The notes beneath the pieces are model-generated. The model was not told the origin of the DNA. It was given only the letters and a program-made list of their open reading frames with translations, and searched no databases. Positions 56,595 through 64,000 of a stretch of DNA of 64,000 nucleotides are shown here, piece after piece; the stretch's first letter is position 1, and each line of letters begins with the position of its first letter. Made by a program: the position numbers and the translations under genes. Origin of the DNA: Pseudonocardia broussonetiae (GTDB lineage: Bacteria; Actinomycetota; Actinomycetes; Mycobacteriales; Pseudonocardiaceae); contig NZ_CP053564.1 in NCBI RefSeq assembly GCF_013155125.1, positions 2,549,501 to 2,613,500 on the forward strand, read 5' to 3'.

Positions 56595-58016
56595 ATGACC
56601 CGCATCGTGATCATGGGCGGCGGCCCGGCCGGCTACGAGGCGGCCCTGGTGGCGGCCCAGCACGGCAGCGACGTCACCATCGTCGAGCAGGAGGGCATGG
56701 GCGGCGCGTGCGTCCTGCACGACTGCGTCCCGTCCAAGACCTTCATCTCCTCCGCGGGCATCCGCGTCGACCTGCACCGCGCGCCGGAGCTCGGCCTGAC
56801 GGCCGGTCCCGACTCCGTCGGCGTCGACCTGCCCGTCGTCAACGCCCGCGTCAAGGGCCTCGCGCTGGCCCAGTCGGCCGACGTGCGGGCGCGCGTCGAG
56901 CGGGAGGGCGTGCGGATCGTCCGCGGCTCGGCCTGCTTCACCGACGAGCCGGCCGCCCGCGCGCCGCACGTCGTCGAGGCCCGGGGCGCCGACGGCTCCC
57001 GCGAGATCCTCCCCGCCGACGTCGTGCTGATCGCCACGGGCGCCACCCCCCGCGTCCTCGACGACGCCCGCCCCGACGGCGAGCGCATCCTCACCTGGCG
57101 CGACCTCTACGACCTCCCCGAGCTGCCCGAGCACCTCGTCGTGATCGGCTCCGGCGTCACGGGAGCGGAGTTCGTGTCGGCCTACGTCGAGATCGGCGTG
57201 CGCGTGACCCTGGTGTCCAGCCGCGACCGCGTGCTCCCCGGCGAGGACGCCGACGCCTCCGCGGTGCTGCAGGACGTGTTCGCCGAGCGCGGCGTCGAGA
57301 TCCTCGGCCAGGCGCGCGCCGACTCCGTGCGCCGCGACGACTCCCTGTTCGACGGCCGCGGCGGCGTCGTCGTCACGCTGGCCGACGGGCGCACCATCAT
57401 CGGCTCGCACGCGCTGATGACGGTCGGCTCGGTGCCCAACACCGCCGACCTCGCGCTGGAGAAGGTCGGCGTCGAGACCGACCGCGGCGGGTTCATCCCC
57501 GTCGACCGCGTCTCGCGCACGAGCGTGCCCGGGGTCTACGCGGCGGGCGACTGCACCGGCCTGCTCATGCTCGCCTCCGTCGCCGCGATGCAGGGGCGGA
57601 TCGCGATGTGGCACGCGCTCGGCGAGGGTGTGGCGCCGATCAAGCTCAAGACGGTGGCGTCGGCGGTCTTCACCCGTCCCGAGATCGCGACCGTCGGGAT
57701 CAGCCAGCGGGCGATCGACGCCGGCGAGGTCCCGGCCCGGACGATCATGCTCCCGCTCTCGACGAACCCCCGCGCGAAGATGCAGGGGCTGCGGCGCGGC
57801 TTCGTGAAGCTGTTCTGCCGCCCGGCCACCGGCGTCGTCGTCGGCGGGGTCGTGGTGGCGCCGGTGGCGAGCGAGCTGATCCTGCCGATCGCGCTGGCCG
57901 TGCAGAACGGGCTCACCGTCGACGACCTGGCGTACACGTTCTCGGTCTACCCGTCGCTGTCCGGCTCGATCACCGAGGCCGGGCGGCAGCTGATGCGCCA
58001 CGGCGACCTGGACTAG
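56595..58016 (+). CDS. lpdA: NAD(P)H-quinone/flavoprotein dehydrogenase, LpdA-like
   Basis: 473-aa flavoprotein of the pyridine nucleotide-disulfide reductase family. FAD motif IVIMGGGPAGYEAAL at residues 4-18; CVLHDC (Cys 39 and 44) in the redox position; NAD(P) motif VVIGSGVTGAEFVSAYVEIG near 180; GVYAAGDCTG near 320. The C-terminal His-Glu of lipoamide dehydrogenase is replaced (FSVYPSLSGSITEA), so it is not a classical lipoamide dehydrogenase. Mycobacterial Rv3303c, its syntenic counterpart, is a quinone reductase. A GAAAGG site lies 5 nt before the ATG. Confidence 0.92.
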   Translation: MTRIVIMGGGPAGYEAALVAAQHGSDVTIVEQEGMGGACVLHDCVPSKTFISSAGIRVDLHRAPELGLTAGPDSVGVDLPVVNARVKGLALAQSADVRARVEREGVRIVRGSACFTDEPAARAPHVVEARGADGSREILPADVVLIATGATPRVLDDARPDGERILTWRDLYDLPELPEHLVVIGSGVTGAEFVSAYVEIGVRVTLVSSRDRVLPGEDADASAVLQDVFAERGVEILGQARADSVRRDDSLFDGRGGVVVTLADGRTIIGSHALMTVGSVPNTADLALEKVGVETDRGGFIPVDRVSRTSVPGVYAAGDCTGLLMLASVAAMQGRIAMWHALGEGVAPIKLKTVASAVFTRPEIATVGISQRAIDAGEVPARTIMLPLSTNPRAKMQGLRRGFVKLFCRPATGVVVGGVVVAPVASELILPIALAVQNGLTVDDLAYTFSVYPSLSGSITEAGRQLMRHGDLD

Positions 58017-58091
58017 GCCGACCCGGACCAGGGGGCGACTCGGGGGTTTCCCGGATACCGGAGGGAGCCCCCGCGGCCGACCCTGGACGGC

Positions 58092-58454
58092 ATGAGCATC
58101 CAGCCCGTCACGTCGTCGGTCCCCGTCGCCCCGGTCCTGGTCGCCGCCGTCGGCGCCCAGGTCCTGGACGACGCCCTGTTCCTCCTGGTCCCGCCCAGCG
58201 CCCTCCTGCTCGGCCCGCTCGCGGGGCTGATCGCGATCGGGCTGACGGCCGCGGGCGCCCGCATCGCCACCCGCGGCCGCAGCGGGCCGGTCGTCGCCCG
58301 GACCGGGCTCGTGGTCGGCCTCGCCTCGGCCGGCATCGGGCTGCTGCTGGGCGGGCTGGGCCTGGTGACCCTGCTGCTCGCCGGGATCACGGTGCTGGCC
58401 GGCGTGGCCGGGGCGGTCGCCGGGCGCGGGCTGACGGCCGGGCGCCTGCCCTGA
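58092..58454 (+). CDS. 120-aa hydrophobic protein of unknown function
   Basis: Small membrane protein with about three to four hydrophobic segments: VPVAPVLVAAVGAQVLDDALFLLVPP, ALLLGPLAGLIAIGLTAAG, VVARTGLVVGLASAGIGLLLGGLGLVTLLLAGITVLAGVAGAVAG. No motif is recognisable and there is no clear ribosome site before the ATG. It is convergent with the TerD-VWA gene, 7 nt away. Codon use is normal for the genome, so it is probably real. Confidence 0.55.
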   Translation: MSIQPVTSSVPVAPVLVAAVGAQVLDDALFLLVPPSALLLGPLAGLIAIGLTAAGARIATRGRSGPVVARTGLVVGLASAGIGLLLGGLGLVTLLLAGITVLAGVAGAVAGRGLTAGRLP

Positions 58455-58461
58455 TCACGGG

Positions 58462-59756
58462 TCAGCGACGCAGCACACCGGCCGCCCGGGCGTCGGTGAT
58501 CCAGGACGGGAACTCGGCGAGCAGCCGGTCGTAGAGGTCGGCGTCGGGCAGGTCGTCGATGTCGTCGACGGCGAAGAAGCCGACGTTGTCGACGCGCCTG
58601 CCGGTCATCGTGTCCAGCTTCTCCAGCACGCCGTACCGGTTGCGGCGGCCGAGCCCGACGAACTGCCAGAACACCGGCTCCGGGACGGCGTCGCGGAGTT
58701 CGCGCTCGATCTCGCGGTTGCGGGTGACGCCGCCGTCGGAGAAGAACAGGACGAGCGTCGGGACCGCGACGGGCGCCGCCCGCACGAAGGCCCGGATCTG
58801 CGCGATCACCTTCGGCTCGTCGTTGGACCCGCCGACCGCGGCCATGTCGACCTGGCCCGGCTCGAGGTCCCGCGGCGGCCGCTTGCGGATCCGGAACTCC
58901 CCGACCCGCGCGTGCAGCCGGATCCACTCGGGCAGGTCGTCCACGACGAGGTCGGGCAGGCGGGCCGGGTTCGTGGCGAACGTCCAGGCCTGCATCGTGC
59001 CGTCGTCGTCGAGGGCGGCGGCGACGGCGGCCATGCGCTCCACGACCCGGCCCACGACGCCGTCGCGGTAGAGCCGGCTCATGGAGCCCGACGCGTCGAG
59101 CGCCAGCACCACCCGGGCCGCGACCCCGCGGGCACCCCGCTTCTCCAGCGACACCGCGACCTGGCGCTTGCGCAGGTCAAGCCGCTTCCGCACGTCGATC
59201 GGCAGGCCGGCGCCGGCCTCCGGGGCGGGCGTCGCCACCGGCTCGTCGTCGACCGTGATCCCGTAGTCGGTGGCCAGCCCGGCCAGCCCGGAGGCGTAGC
59301 CCTGACCCACCGCCCGGAACTTCCACGCTCCGCCCCGCCGGTAGAGCTCACCGCCGACGAACGCGGTCTCCGTCGACGCCGTCATGGCGAACTCGGCGAC
59401 GACGCCGCCCCCGTCGGCGTCGGTGAGCCGCAGCAGCAGGCCCGGGACGTCGCCGAACGTGCCGCCGTCGGCCGACGCGGCGAGCACGATGCGGTCGACG
59501 GCGTCCTCGACCCGTCCGAGGTCGACGCTCAGCGTGTCGCCGGCCGTCGCCTTCCCGGTGTGGCGCACGGCCCCCGTCGCGTGCTCGGGCTGGTTGTAGA
59601 ACACGAGGTCGGCGTCGGACCGGACGCGGCCGCCGGCGTCGAGCAGCAGGGCCGACGCGTCGACGTCGGGAGTCCGGGGCGTGGCGACCAGGTCAGGGCG
59701 ACGTCGAGGCGCCGGGCGTCGACGGCGGTGTTGGCGCCCTTCGTCAGTGCGGTCAT
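58462..59756 (-). pseudogene. TerD-domain / von Willebrand factor A protein, 1-nt frameshift near the N terminus
   Basis: The natural start, [21 protein letters not shown] (from 59756), is the TerD opening. After LTWSPR the reading continues as [13 protein letters not shown] and [16 protein letters not shown] in another frame, which then stays open to 58462. One base missing in the run CCCCGGACTCCC near 59690 explains it. The rest has a TerD body ([24 protein letters not shown]) and a VWA domain with an intact metal-ion site (LALDASGSM near 170). TerD-VWA proteins belong to tellurite/stress-resistance clusters. Either genuinely broken or a sequencing error; a shortened product from GTG 59604 is also possible. 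Confidence 0.75.
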
Positions 59757-59832
59757 GCCGGGGATCCTGCCGGGAGCCCCGGCGGGAACGACGAACGGCC
59801 GGCGCGTCCGCGGACGCGCCGGCCGTCGCCGG

Positions 59833-60309
59833 TCAGCTGGTGGCCGCCAGCGGCGCCGCGTGCGGCGCCCGGCAGCCGGTCAGTGAGCAGAGGGCCGAGC
59901 ACTCGAGGCGGCTGTGCACGGCCGCGTCGAGCAGGGTGCCCGCGAACGGCCAGCGGCCGGTGTAGCGCTGCAGGTACCAGTAGACGAAGAGGTGGTCGGT
60001 GCGGGCGGGGTCGGCGACGTAGACGGCGCCGGGGAACTGGTCGATCCACCGGGCGTAGTCGGTCATCGCGAGGGCGGGGGGACGGGAGGCCCGGCGGGAG
60101 TGCAGCCAGTCGTCGGCCCTGGACCGCCAGTGGGACAGGGCTCCCGGGTGGAGCGTGGCTCCGGGCAGTTCGCGCACGTTCGCGGAGAACGTGCTGATCA
60201 GGACCCCGCCGCCGGTGTGCGCGGCCGAGGTCAGGGTGAGCAGGGAGTGCGGGCCCGGGATGGGCCCGTCGGTGTGGACGTGCGTGGTCACGAGCGGGTC
60301 GGGGGGCAT
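59833..60309 (-). CDS. 158-aa hypothetical protein
   Basis: No family recognised. The protein has a Ser/Thr/His-rich start (PPDPLVTTHVHTDGPIPGPHSLLTLTSAAHTGGGVLIS) and a better-ordered half from residue 60 on (GALSHWRSRADDWLHSRRAS, YARWIDQFPGAVYVADPARTDHLFVYWYLQRYTGRWPFAG), ending with two cysteines (LECSALCSLTGC, three in all). Rich in Trp and Tyr. The ATG at 60309 is the most plausible start. The 223-nt region upstream of it (60310-60532) contains no gene and a TGCAC-TT-GTGCA palindrome at 60456-60467. Confidence 0.5.
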   Translation of the reverse strand: MPPDPLVTTHVHTDGPIPGPHSLLTLTSAAHTGGGVLISTFSANVRELPGATLHPGALSHWRSRADDWLHSRRASRPPALAMTDYARWIDQFPGAVYVADPARTDHLFVYWYLQRYTGRWPFAGTLLDAAVHSRLECSALCSLTGCRAPHAAPLAATS

Positions 60310-60455
60310 GACGGATCCTGGTCGCCTGGAAGGTCGGGGACGTCCCACGGCGTGGCCTGAGCCGACGTGGTGGGGGATCCGCGGCGCGGTCGTCCGCGTG
60401 GCGGAGGAACCGGGCCCCGTGGGTGGACACACGGGTTCATCACTGCTGTCCGCTA

Positions 60456-60467
60456 TGCACTTGTGCA
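60456..60467. promoter_or_regulatory. short palindrome TGCACTTGTGCA, possible operator
   Basis: Two 5-nt arms around TT, in locally AT-richer sequence about 150 nt upstream of the 158-aa gene. A weak candidate with no regulator nearby. Confidence 0.25.
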
Positions 60468-60532
60468 GCACGGTGCGGGGTCGCTGTGGCTGACCTGGCC
60501 CGACGGACGCTAGACGGGCGCGCGCGACGGCG

Positions 60533-61078
60533 TCAACGGTCCGTCGCCAGGAGGCCGGTGACGATCACGTCGTGCCGCTCGCCGTCGACGACCCAGGCGT
60601 CGCGCATCCGGCCCTCGGTGCGGAACCCGCACTTCTCCGCGACCCGCCCGGAGGCGGTGTTGCCCGCCGCCCACATGTAGGTGACGCGGTGCAGCCCGAG
60701 CCCGGCGAAGCCGAAGCGCAGGACGGCGCCGAGCGCGGTGGTCGTCATGCCGCGGCGCCGGGCCGCGGGCAGCGCCCAGCAGGCGGCCTCGGCCTGGGCC
60801 ATCGGCAGGTCGACGCGGTCGAGCGAGACCTCGCCCAGCATCTCGCCGGTGGTCGGCTCGCAGACCGCCCACGTGTAGCGCTCGTCGCGGGCCCAGTCGC
60901 GCAGGCGGCGCCGGACGTAGGCGTCGGCCTCGGCCGGGTCGGGCGGCGGGCGGTGGCGCCAGCGCGTGATCTCGGGGTCGGAGCACGAGGCGAGGACGGC
61001 GTGGCGGTCGTCCATGCGGTCGTCGGCGCGGGGCACCCGCAGGTACCAGGCGCCGGCGTTGATCTCGACGGGGTCCAT
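60533..61078 (-). CDS. GNAT acetyltransferase of the RimJ/RimL type
   Basis: 181-aa protein. WYLRVPRADDRMDDRHAVLASCSDPEITRW at the start, EMLGEVSLDRVDLPMAQAEAACWALPAARRRGMTTTALGAVLRFGF near residue 85 (acetyl-CoA loop) and YMWAAGNTASGRVAEKCGFRTEGRMRD near 135 (a N-x-x-S-x-x-V-x-E-K-x-G-F pattern) mark the ribosomal-protein acetyltransferase group; the actual substrate may be different. ATG at 61078 is preferred to 61114 because the latter lies inside the terminator hairpin of accA3. Confidence 0.9.
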   Translation of the reverse strand: MDPVEINAGAWYLRVPRADDRMDDRHAVLASCSDPEITRWRHRPPPDPAEADAYVRRRLRDWARDERYTWAVCEPTTGEMLGEVSLDRVDLPMAQAEAACWALPAARRRGMTTTALGAVLRFGFAGLGLHRVTYMWAAGNTASGRVAEKCGFRTEGRMRDAWVVDGERHDVIVTGLLATDR

Positions 61079-61091
61079 GACGAGGTCGTGA

Positions 61092-61123
61092 GCGGCAACC
61101 GTGGCCAGGGCCACGGTTGCCGC
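61092..61123. terminator. hairpin downstream of accA3 (14-bp perfect stem, CAGG loop)
   Basis: GCGGCAACCGTGGC (61092-61105) pairs exactly with 61110-61123. It begins 6 nt after the accA3 stop on the minus strand, so it is the likely terminator. Confidence 0.75.
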
Positions 61124-61129
61124 GCACGG

Positions 61130-62902
61130 TCAGTCCTTGATCTCGCAGAGCACGGTGCCCTGGGTGACCGACGCGCCCTGCTCGGCGTTCAGCCCCGTCA
61201 CCGTGCCGTCCTTGTGCGCCGTGACCGGGTTCTCCATCTTCATCGCCTCCAGGACGACGACGAGGTCGCCCGCGGAGACGGTGTCGCCGTCGGACACCGC
61301 GACCTTGATGATCGTGCCCTGCATCGGCGCGGTGACCGAGTCGCCCGACGCCGCGCTGCCGCCCTTGCCGCCGCCGCGCTTGCGCGGGGCCTTGGCCGCC
61401 GCGGCGCCGCCGCCCCCGCCGCCGAACGCGATGTCGCCGGGCAGGGAGACCTCGAGGCGGCGCCCGCCGACCTCGACCACGACCGACTGCCGCGGCGCGG
61501 TCTCCTCGTCGGCACCCTCGCCGCCCTCGAACGGCGGGACCGTGTTCTCCCACTCGGTCTCGATCCACCGCGTGTGGACGGTGAACTCGTCCTCGGAGGC
61601 GCCGGTGAAGGCCGGGTCCTCGACGACGAGCCGGTGGAACTCCAGCACCGTGGCCATGCCCTCGACGCGGAACTCGGCCAGCGCGCGGCGCGAGCGCTCC
61701 AGCGCCTGCGCGCGGTCGGAGCCGGTGACGATGAGCTTGGCCAGCAGCGAGTCGAACTGCCCGCCGATGACGGACCCCGACTCCACGCCCGCGTCGACGC
61801 GCACGCCCGGCCCGGCCGGGAACGAGATCGACGAGACGGTGCCGGGCGCGGGGAGGAAGTTGCGGCCCGCGTCCTCACCGTTGATCCGGAACTCGATCGA
61901 GTGCCCGCGCGGCTCCGGGTCCTCCAGCAGGTTGAGCTCGAGGCCCTCGGCGATGCGGAACTGCTCGCGGACGAGGTCGAGCCCGGAGGTCTCCTCCGAG
62001 ACCGGGTGCTCCACCTGCAGGCGCGTGTTGACCTCCAGGAACGAGATCAGCCCGTCCTGGCCGACGAGGAACTCGACGGTGCCGGCGCCGTGGTACTCGG
62101 CCTCCTTGCAGATGGCCTTGGACGCCTCGTGGATCGTGGCGCGCTGCTCGTCGGACAGGAACGGCGCGGGCGCCTCCTCGACGAGCTTCTGGAAGCGGCG
62201 CTGCAGCGAGCAGTCGCGGGTGCCGACGACGATGACGTTGCCGTGCGTGTCGGCCAGCACCTGCGCCTCGACGTGGCGGGGCTTGTCGAGGTAGCGCTCG
62301 ACGAAGCACTCGCCGCGCCCGAACGCCGCGGTGGCCTCGCGGACCGCCGAGTCGTACAGCTCGGCGATCTCCTTCTCCTCGCGCGCGACCTTCATGCCGC
62401 GGCCGCCGCCGCCGAACGCGGCCTTGATCGCGACGGGGAGCCCGTGCTCCTTCGCGAACGCGATCACCTCGTCGGCGCCCGACACGGGGTCGTTGGTGCC
62501 GGGGACGAGCGGCGCGCCCGCGCGGGTGGCGATGTGGCGGGCGGTGACCTTGTCGCCGAGGTCGCGGATGGCCTGCGGCGTCGGCCCGATCCAGGTGATG
62601 CCGGCGTCCATGACCGCCTGGGCGAAGTCGGCGTTCTCGGAGAGGAAGCCGTAGCCGGGGTGGATGCCGTCGGCGCCGGCCTGCTTCGCGGCGTCGACCA
62701 CCTTGGTGATGTCGAGGTAGGACTCCGCGGCGGTCGACCCGCCGAGCGCGAACGCCTCGTCGGCCAGCCGGACGAACGGGGCGTCCCGGTCGGGGTCGGC
62801 GTAGACCGCGACGCTGCCGATCCCGGCATCGGCGCAGGCCCGGATCACGCGGACGGCGATCTCCCCGCGGTTCGCGACGAGGACCTTGGTCAAGCGCGGC
62901 AC
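61130..62902 (-). CDS. accA3: acyl-CoA carboxylase alpha subunit (biotin carboxylase + BCCP)
   Basis: 590-aa subunit that carboxylates its own biotin and passes CO2 to an AccD beta subunit, making malonyl- or methylmalonyl-Co[23 protein letters not shown] at the N terminus, ATP-grasp [11 protein letters not shown] near residue 165, [24 protein letters not shown] near 288; a Gly/Ala-rich linker near 500; biotinyl domain with [14 protein letters not shown], biotin on Lys near 556. Length matches mycobacterial AccA3. GTG at 62902 follows AGGGAGG with 8-nt spacing. A candidate -10 (TAAACT, minus strand 62965-62960) lies about 60 nt upstream. Confidence 0.95.
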   Translation of the reverse strand: MPRLTKVLVANRGEIAVRVIRACADAGIGSVAVYADPDRDAPFVRLADEAFALGGSTAAESYLDITKVVDAAKQAGADGIHPGYGFLSENADFAQAVMDAGITWIGPTPQAIRDLGDKVTARHIATRAGAPLVPGTNDPVSGADEVIAFAKEHGLPVAIKAAFGGGGRGMKVAREEKEIAELYDSAVREATAAFGRGECFVERYLDKPRHVEAQVLADTHGNVIVVGTRDCSLQRRFQKLVEEAPAPFLSDEQRATIHEASKAICKEAEYHGAGTVEFLVGQDGLISFLEVNTRLQVEHPVSEETSGLDLVREQFRIAEGLELNLLEDPEPRGHSIEFRINGEDAGRNFLPAPGTVSSISFPAGPGVRVDAGVESGSVIGGQFDSLLAKLIVTGSDRAQALERSRRALAEFRVEGMATVLEFHRLVVEDPAFTGASEDEFTVHTRWIETEWENTVPPFEGGEGADEETAPRQSVVVEVGGRRLEVSLPGDIAFGGGGGGAAAAKAPRKRGGGKGGSAASGDSVTAPMQGTIIKVAVSDGDTVSAGDLVVVLEAMKMENPVTAHKDGTVTGLNAEQGASVTQGTVLCEIKD

Positions 62903-62959
62903 GTTGCGGCCTCCCTGAGATGACCGGGGAACCCCTGCCCCGGCGCGTGGTTACCGGGG

Positions 62960-62965
62960 AGTTTA
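62960..62965 (-). promoter_or_regulatory. candidate -10 (TAAACT) of accA3
   Basis: Minus-strand TAAACT in the 133-nt gap between accA3 and the 139-aa gene; the leader is about 55 nt with a ribosome site near the start. Confidence 0.4.
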
Positions 62966-63035
62966 GGCATGACCGGCCCGATCGCCGGACGGAGGACCGT
63001 GTGGCGTCGATGACGTTGCGCCCGACCGCGGGAGG

Positions 63036-63455
63036 TCAGCGCCTGCGCATCCGGCGCAGCCGCGTGCGCAGCCGGGGGCGCGGCGGGTGGCGGCCGTCGT
63101 AGCGGAACGCGGCCTCGCGGGCGGCCAGCTCGGCCGCGGCGCCGCCCGTGAGCCCGGTGACCGCGCGCGCCACGTCCCAGCCGTCGCGCAGGGCCCCGAC
63201 CGGCTCGTGGCCGTCGCGGTGCTCGGCGAACACCGCGCTCCAGCGCGCGCCGAAGGACGCCGCGAGCAGCGGCCAGAGCTCGGCGGCCGCGCCGGCCCGC
63301 TTGCGCAGCAGGGCGCAGCGGGTGGCGTCGAGGCGGGTGGCGTCGAAGCCGGGCGGGGGCGGGCCGCCGGCCACCAGGGCCTCGACGAGGGCGGCCTGGC
63401 GGGCGGCGAGGCGGTCGCGGGCCGAGGGCGCGTCCGGGCCCCAGACGACGCTCAC
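63036..63455 (-). CDS. SCO6045-like C-terminal-domain protein, partner of DUF692
   Basis: 139-aa basic protein: SARDRLAARQAALVEALVAGGPPPPGFDATRLDATRCALLRKRAGAAAELWPLLAASFGARWSAVFAEHRDGHEPVGALRDGWDVARAV, then a highly basic tail (RPRLRTRLRRMRRR). It resembles the domain found C-terminal to DUF692 in actinobacterial proteins such as SCO6045; here it is a separate gene whose GTG overlaps the DUF692 stop (GTGA). It probably acts with the DUF692 enzyme, perhaps in peptide recognition as partner proteins of other MNIO enzymes do. The RNA start region lies in a dispersed repeat. Confidence 0.7.
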   Translation of the reverse strand: MSVVWGPDAPSARDRLAARQAALVEALVAGGPPPPGFDATRLDATRCALLRKRAGAAAELWPLLAASFGARWSAVFAEHRDGHEPVGALRDGWDVARAVTGLTGGAAAELAAREAAFRYDGRHPPRPRLRTRLRRMRRR

Positions 63456-64000
63456 CGCGACTCACGCGCGACGAGAGCGCGACTCGCGGGGGGTTCCCGA
63501 GTCGCGGGGGGTTCCAGGCGGGCCGCGCCCCGGATCGCCGCCAGCTCGGCGTGCAGCTCCGCGGCGGGCGGGTAGCGGCCGTCGCGCTCCAGCATCACCG
63601 GCGGCGGGGCGGGGAGGCGGTCGACCAGCGCCCCGAGCAGCCGCAGCACGGCGTCGGGGACGGGCGCGGTGTGGGTGTCGTGGTAGAGCCCGTCGTCGTG
63701 CGTGGCGCCGCCCGCGACGTGGACGTAGGCGATGCGGTCGAGCGGGAACGCGTCGAGCACCGCCTCCGGGTCCTGCCCGCGGTTCACCGCGTTGGCGTGC
63801 ACGTTGGCGACGTCGAGCAGCAGCAGGGCGCCGGTGCGGTCGAGCAGCTCGGTGAGGAACTCGCCCTCGGTCATCGCGTCGTCGGGCCAGTCGAGCAGCG
63901 CGGCGATCGGCTCCAGCGCCAGCGGGACGTCCAGCTCGGCCTGCGTGCGCGCCACGTTGGCGGCGAGGACGTCGAGCGCGTCGCGGGAGCGGGGGAGCGG
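63452..64000 (-). CDS. DUF692-family (multinuclear non-haem iron oxidase, MNIO) protein, 5' end beyond window
   Basis: Last 182 codons only. LLDWPDDAMTEGEFLTELLDRTGALLLLDVANVHANAVNRGQDPEAVLDAFPLDRIAYVHVAGGATHDDGLYHDTHTAPVPDAVLRLLGALVDRLPAPPPVMLERDGRYPP matches the C-terminal half of DUF692 (MbnB/TglH/BufB relatives): D-x-x-N-x-x-x-N and Y-x-H-x-A-G with H-D-x-H supply metal ligands. The family installs thiazole-, oxazolone- or thio-modifications on peptides. The final 25 residues (PPATREPPASRALVARESR) are encoded by the dispersed repeat, not by family sequence. Confidence 0.88.
   Translation of the reverse strand, partial: PLPRSRDALDVLAANVARTQAELDVPLALEPIAALLDWPDDAMTEGEFLTELLDRTGALLLLDVANVHANAVNRGQDPEAVLDAFPLDRIAYVHVAGGATHDDGLYHDTHTAPVPDAVLRLLGALVDRLPAPPPVMLERDGRYPPAAELHAELAAIRGAARLEPPATREPPASRALVARESR
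63453..63490 (-). repeat. 38-nt GAGTCG-rich dispersed repeat, copy 2, inside the DUF692 3' end
   Basis: Minus strand matches 23150-23187 at 34 of 38 positions. It spans the last codons of the DUF692 gene and the start codon of the next gene, and an adjacent partial copy lies at 63491-63515. It therefore supplies part of the coding sequence of both genes. Confidence 0.65.

Noticed and set aside
60310..60532. Additional small gene in the 223-nt gap
   Set aside because: Frames in this stretch lack a credible start or any recognisable protein sequence; only a short palindrome is visible.

Overview
The window is a chromosomal segment of a very G+C-rich actinobacterium. Several things point to the Pseudonocardiaceae (a Pseudonocardia-like organism): coding density and third-position GC are very high, it has an F420 pathway gene (fbiC), a monomeric NADP-isocitrate dehydrogenase and an ECF42-type sigma factor, and many genes are leaderless, with a TANNNT hexamer 6-7 nt before the start codon. 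From memory, the order trpS, yhjD, dacB, cdd, deoA, add, Rv3311-like gene, upp, pmmB, deoD, M20 amidohydrolase, GGCT, lpdA, accA3 follows the Mycobacterium tuberculosis Rv3336c-Rv3285 region. This is therefore a conserved actinobacterial backbone carrying local insertions. I see no prophage, transposase, CRISPR array, rRNA or tRNA.

Layout. 1-10.2 kb: the end of an ABC-2 permease gene, icd, an SH3 membrane protein, an xth / Ser-Thr kinase / YbaK cluster, a reductase, an esterase lipoprotein, fbiC and a 54-aa ORF. 10.2-14.1 kb: a carotenoid oxygenase gene and an ECF42 sigma / YCII / DUF998 unit with two matching promoters. 14.1-17.4 kb: trpS, yhjD and a D,D-carboxypeptidase gene. 17.5-24.5 kb: a nucleoside ABC importer (BMP lipoprotein, double ATPase, two permeases) joined to cdd, then deoA. 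24.4-31 kb: a LuxR-type LAL regulator diverging from a flavin monooxygenase and a glycosyltransferase gene, then a coiled-coil protein. 31-45.4 kb: add, an Rv3311-like gene, two aldehyde dehydrogenase genes split by an inserted ATPase gene, deoC, a frameshifted molybdopterin oxidoreductase, a haloalkane dehalogenase, upp, a TetR regulator, a flavodoxin, a hexose/pentose phosphomutase and deoD. 45.4-50 kb: a second Ser-Thr kinase, an M20 amidohydrolase and a DUF559-type nuclease gene flanked on both sides by arrays of a short hairpin repeat in opposite orientation. 50-56 kb: an NCS1 permease with a cysteine-rich tail, a hybrid histidine kinase with HPt, and a SARP-REC regulator in one operon. 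56-64 kb: GGCT, lpdA, a frameshifted TerD-VWA gene, a GNAT gene, accA3 and the end of a DUF692 (MNIO) operon.

How the genes work together. The centre of the window is a nearly complete nucleoside salvage and catabolism set. The BMP-ABC system imports nucleosides. Cdd and Add deaminate them, and DeoA and DeoD cleave the bases. The phosphomutase could convert (deoxy)ribose-1-phosphate to the 5-phosphate. DeoC splits deoxyribose-5-phosphate, and the aldehyde dehydrogenase translated in overlap with deoC can remove the acetaldehyde. Upp recovers uracil, and the NCS1 permease may import a free base. Regulation looks dispersed: most units have their own leaderless promoter, and many unit ends carry strong hairpins from repeat families typical of a REP-rich genome.

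The parts most worth following up are the inverted, helically phased repeat arrays around the DUF559 gene, the permease / kinase / SARP-REC operon, the DUF692 pair interrupted by a repeat, and the ATPase inserted into the deoC-aldehyde dehydrogenase cluster behind an AT-rich direct repeat.
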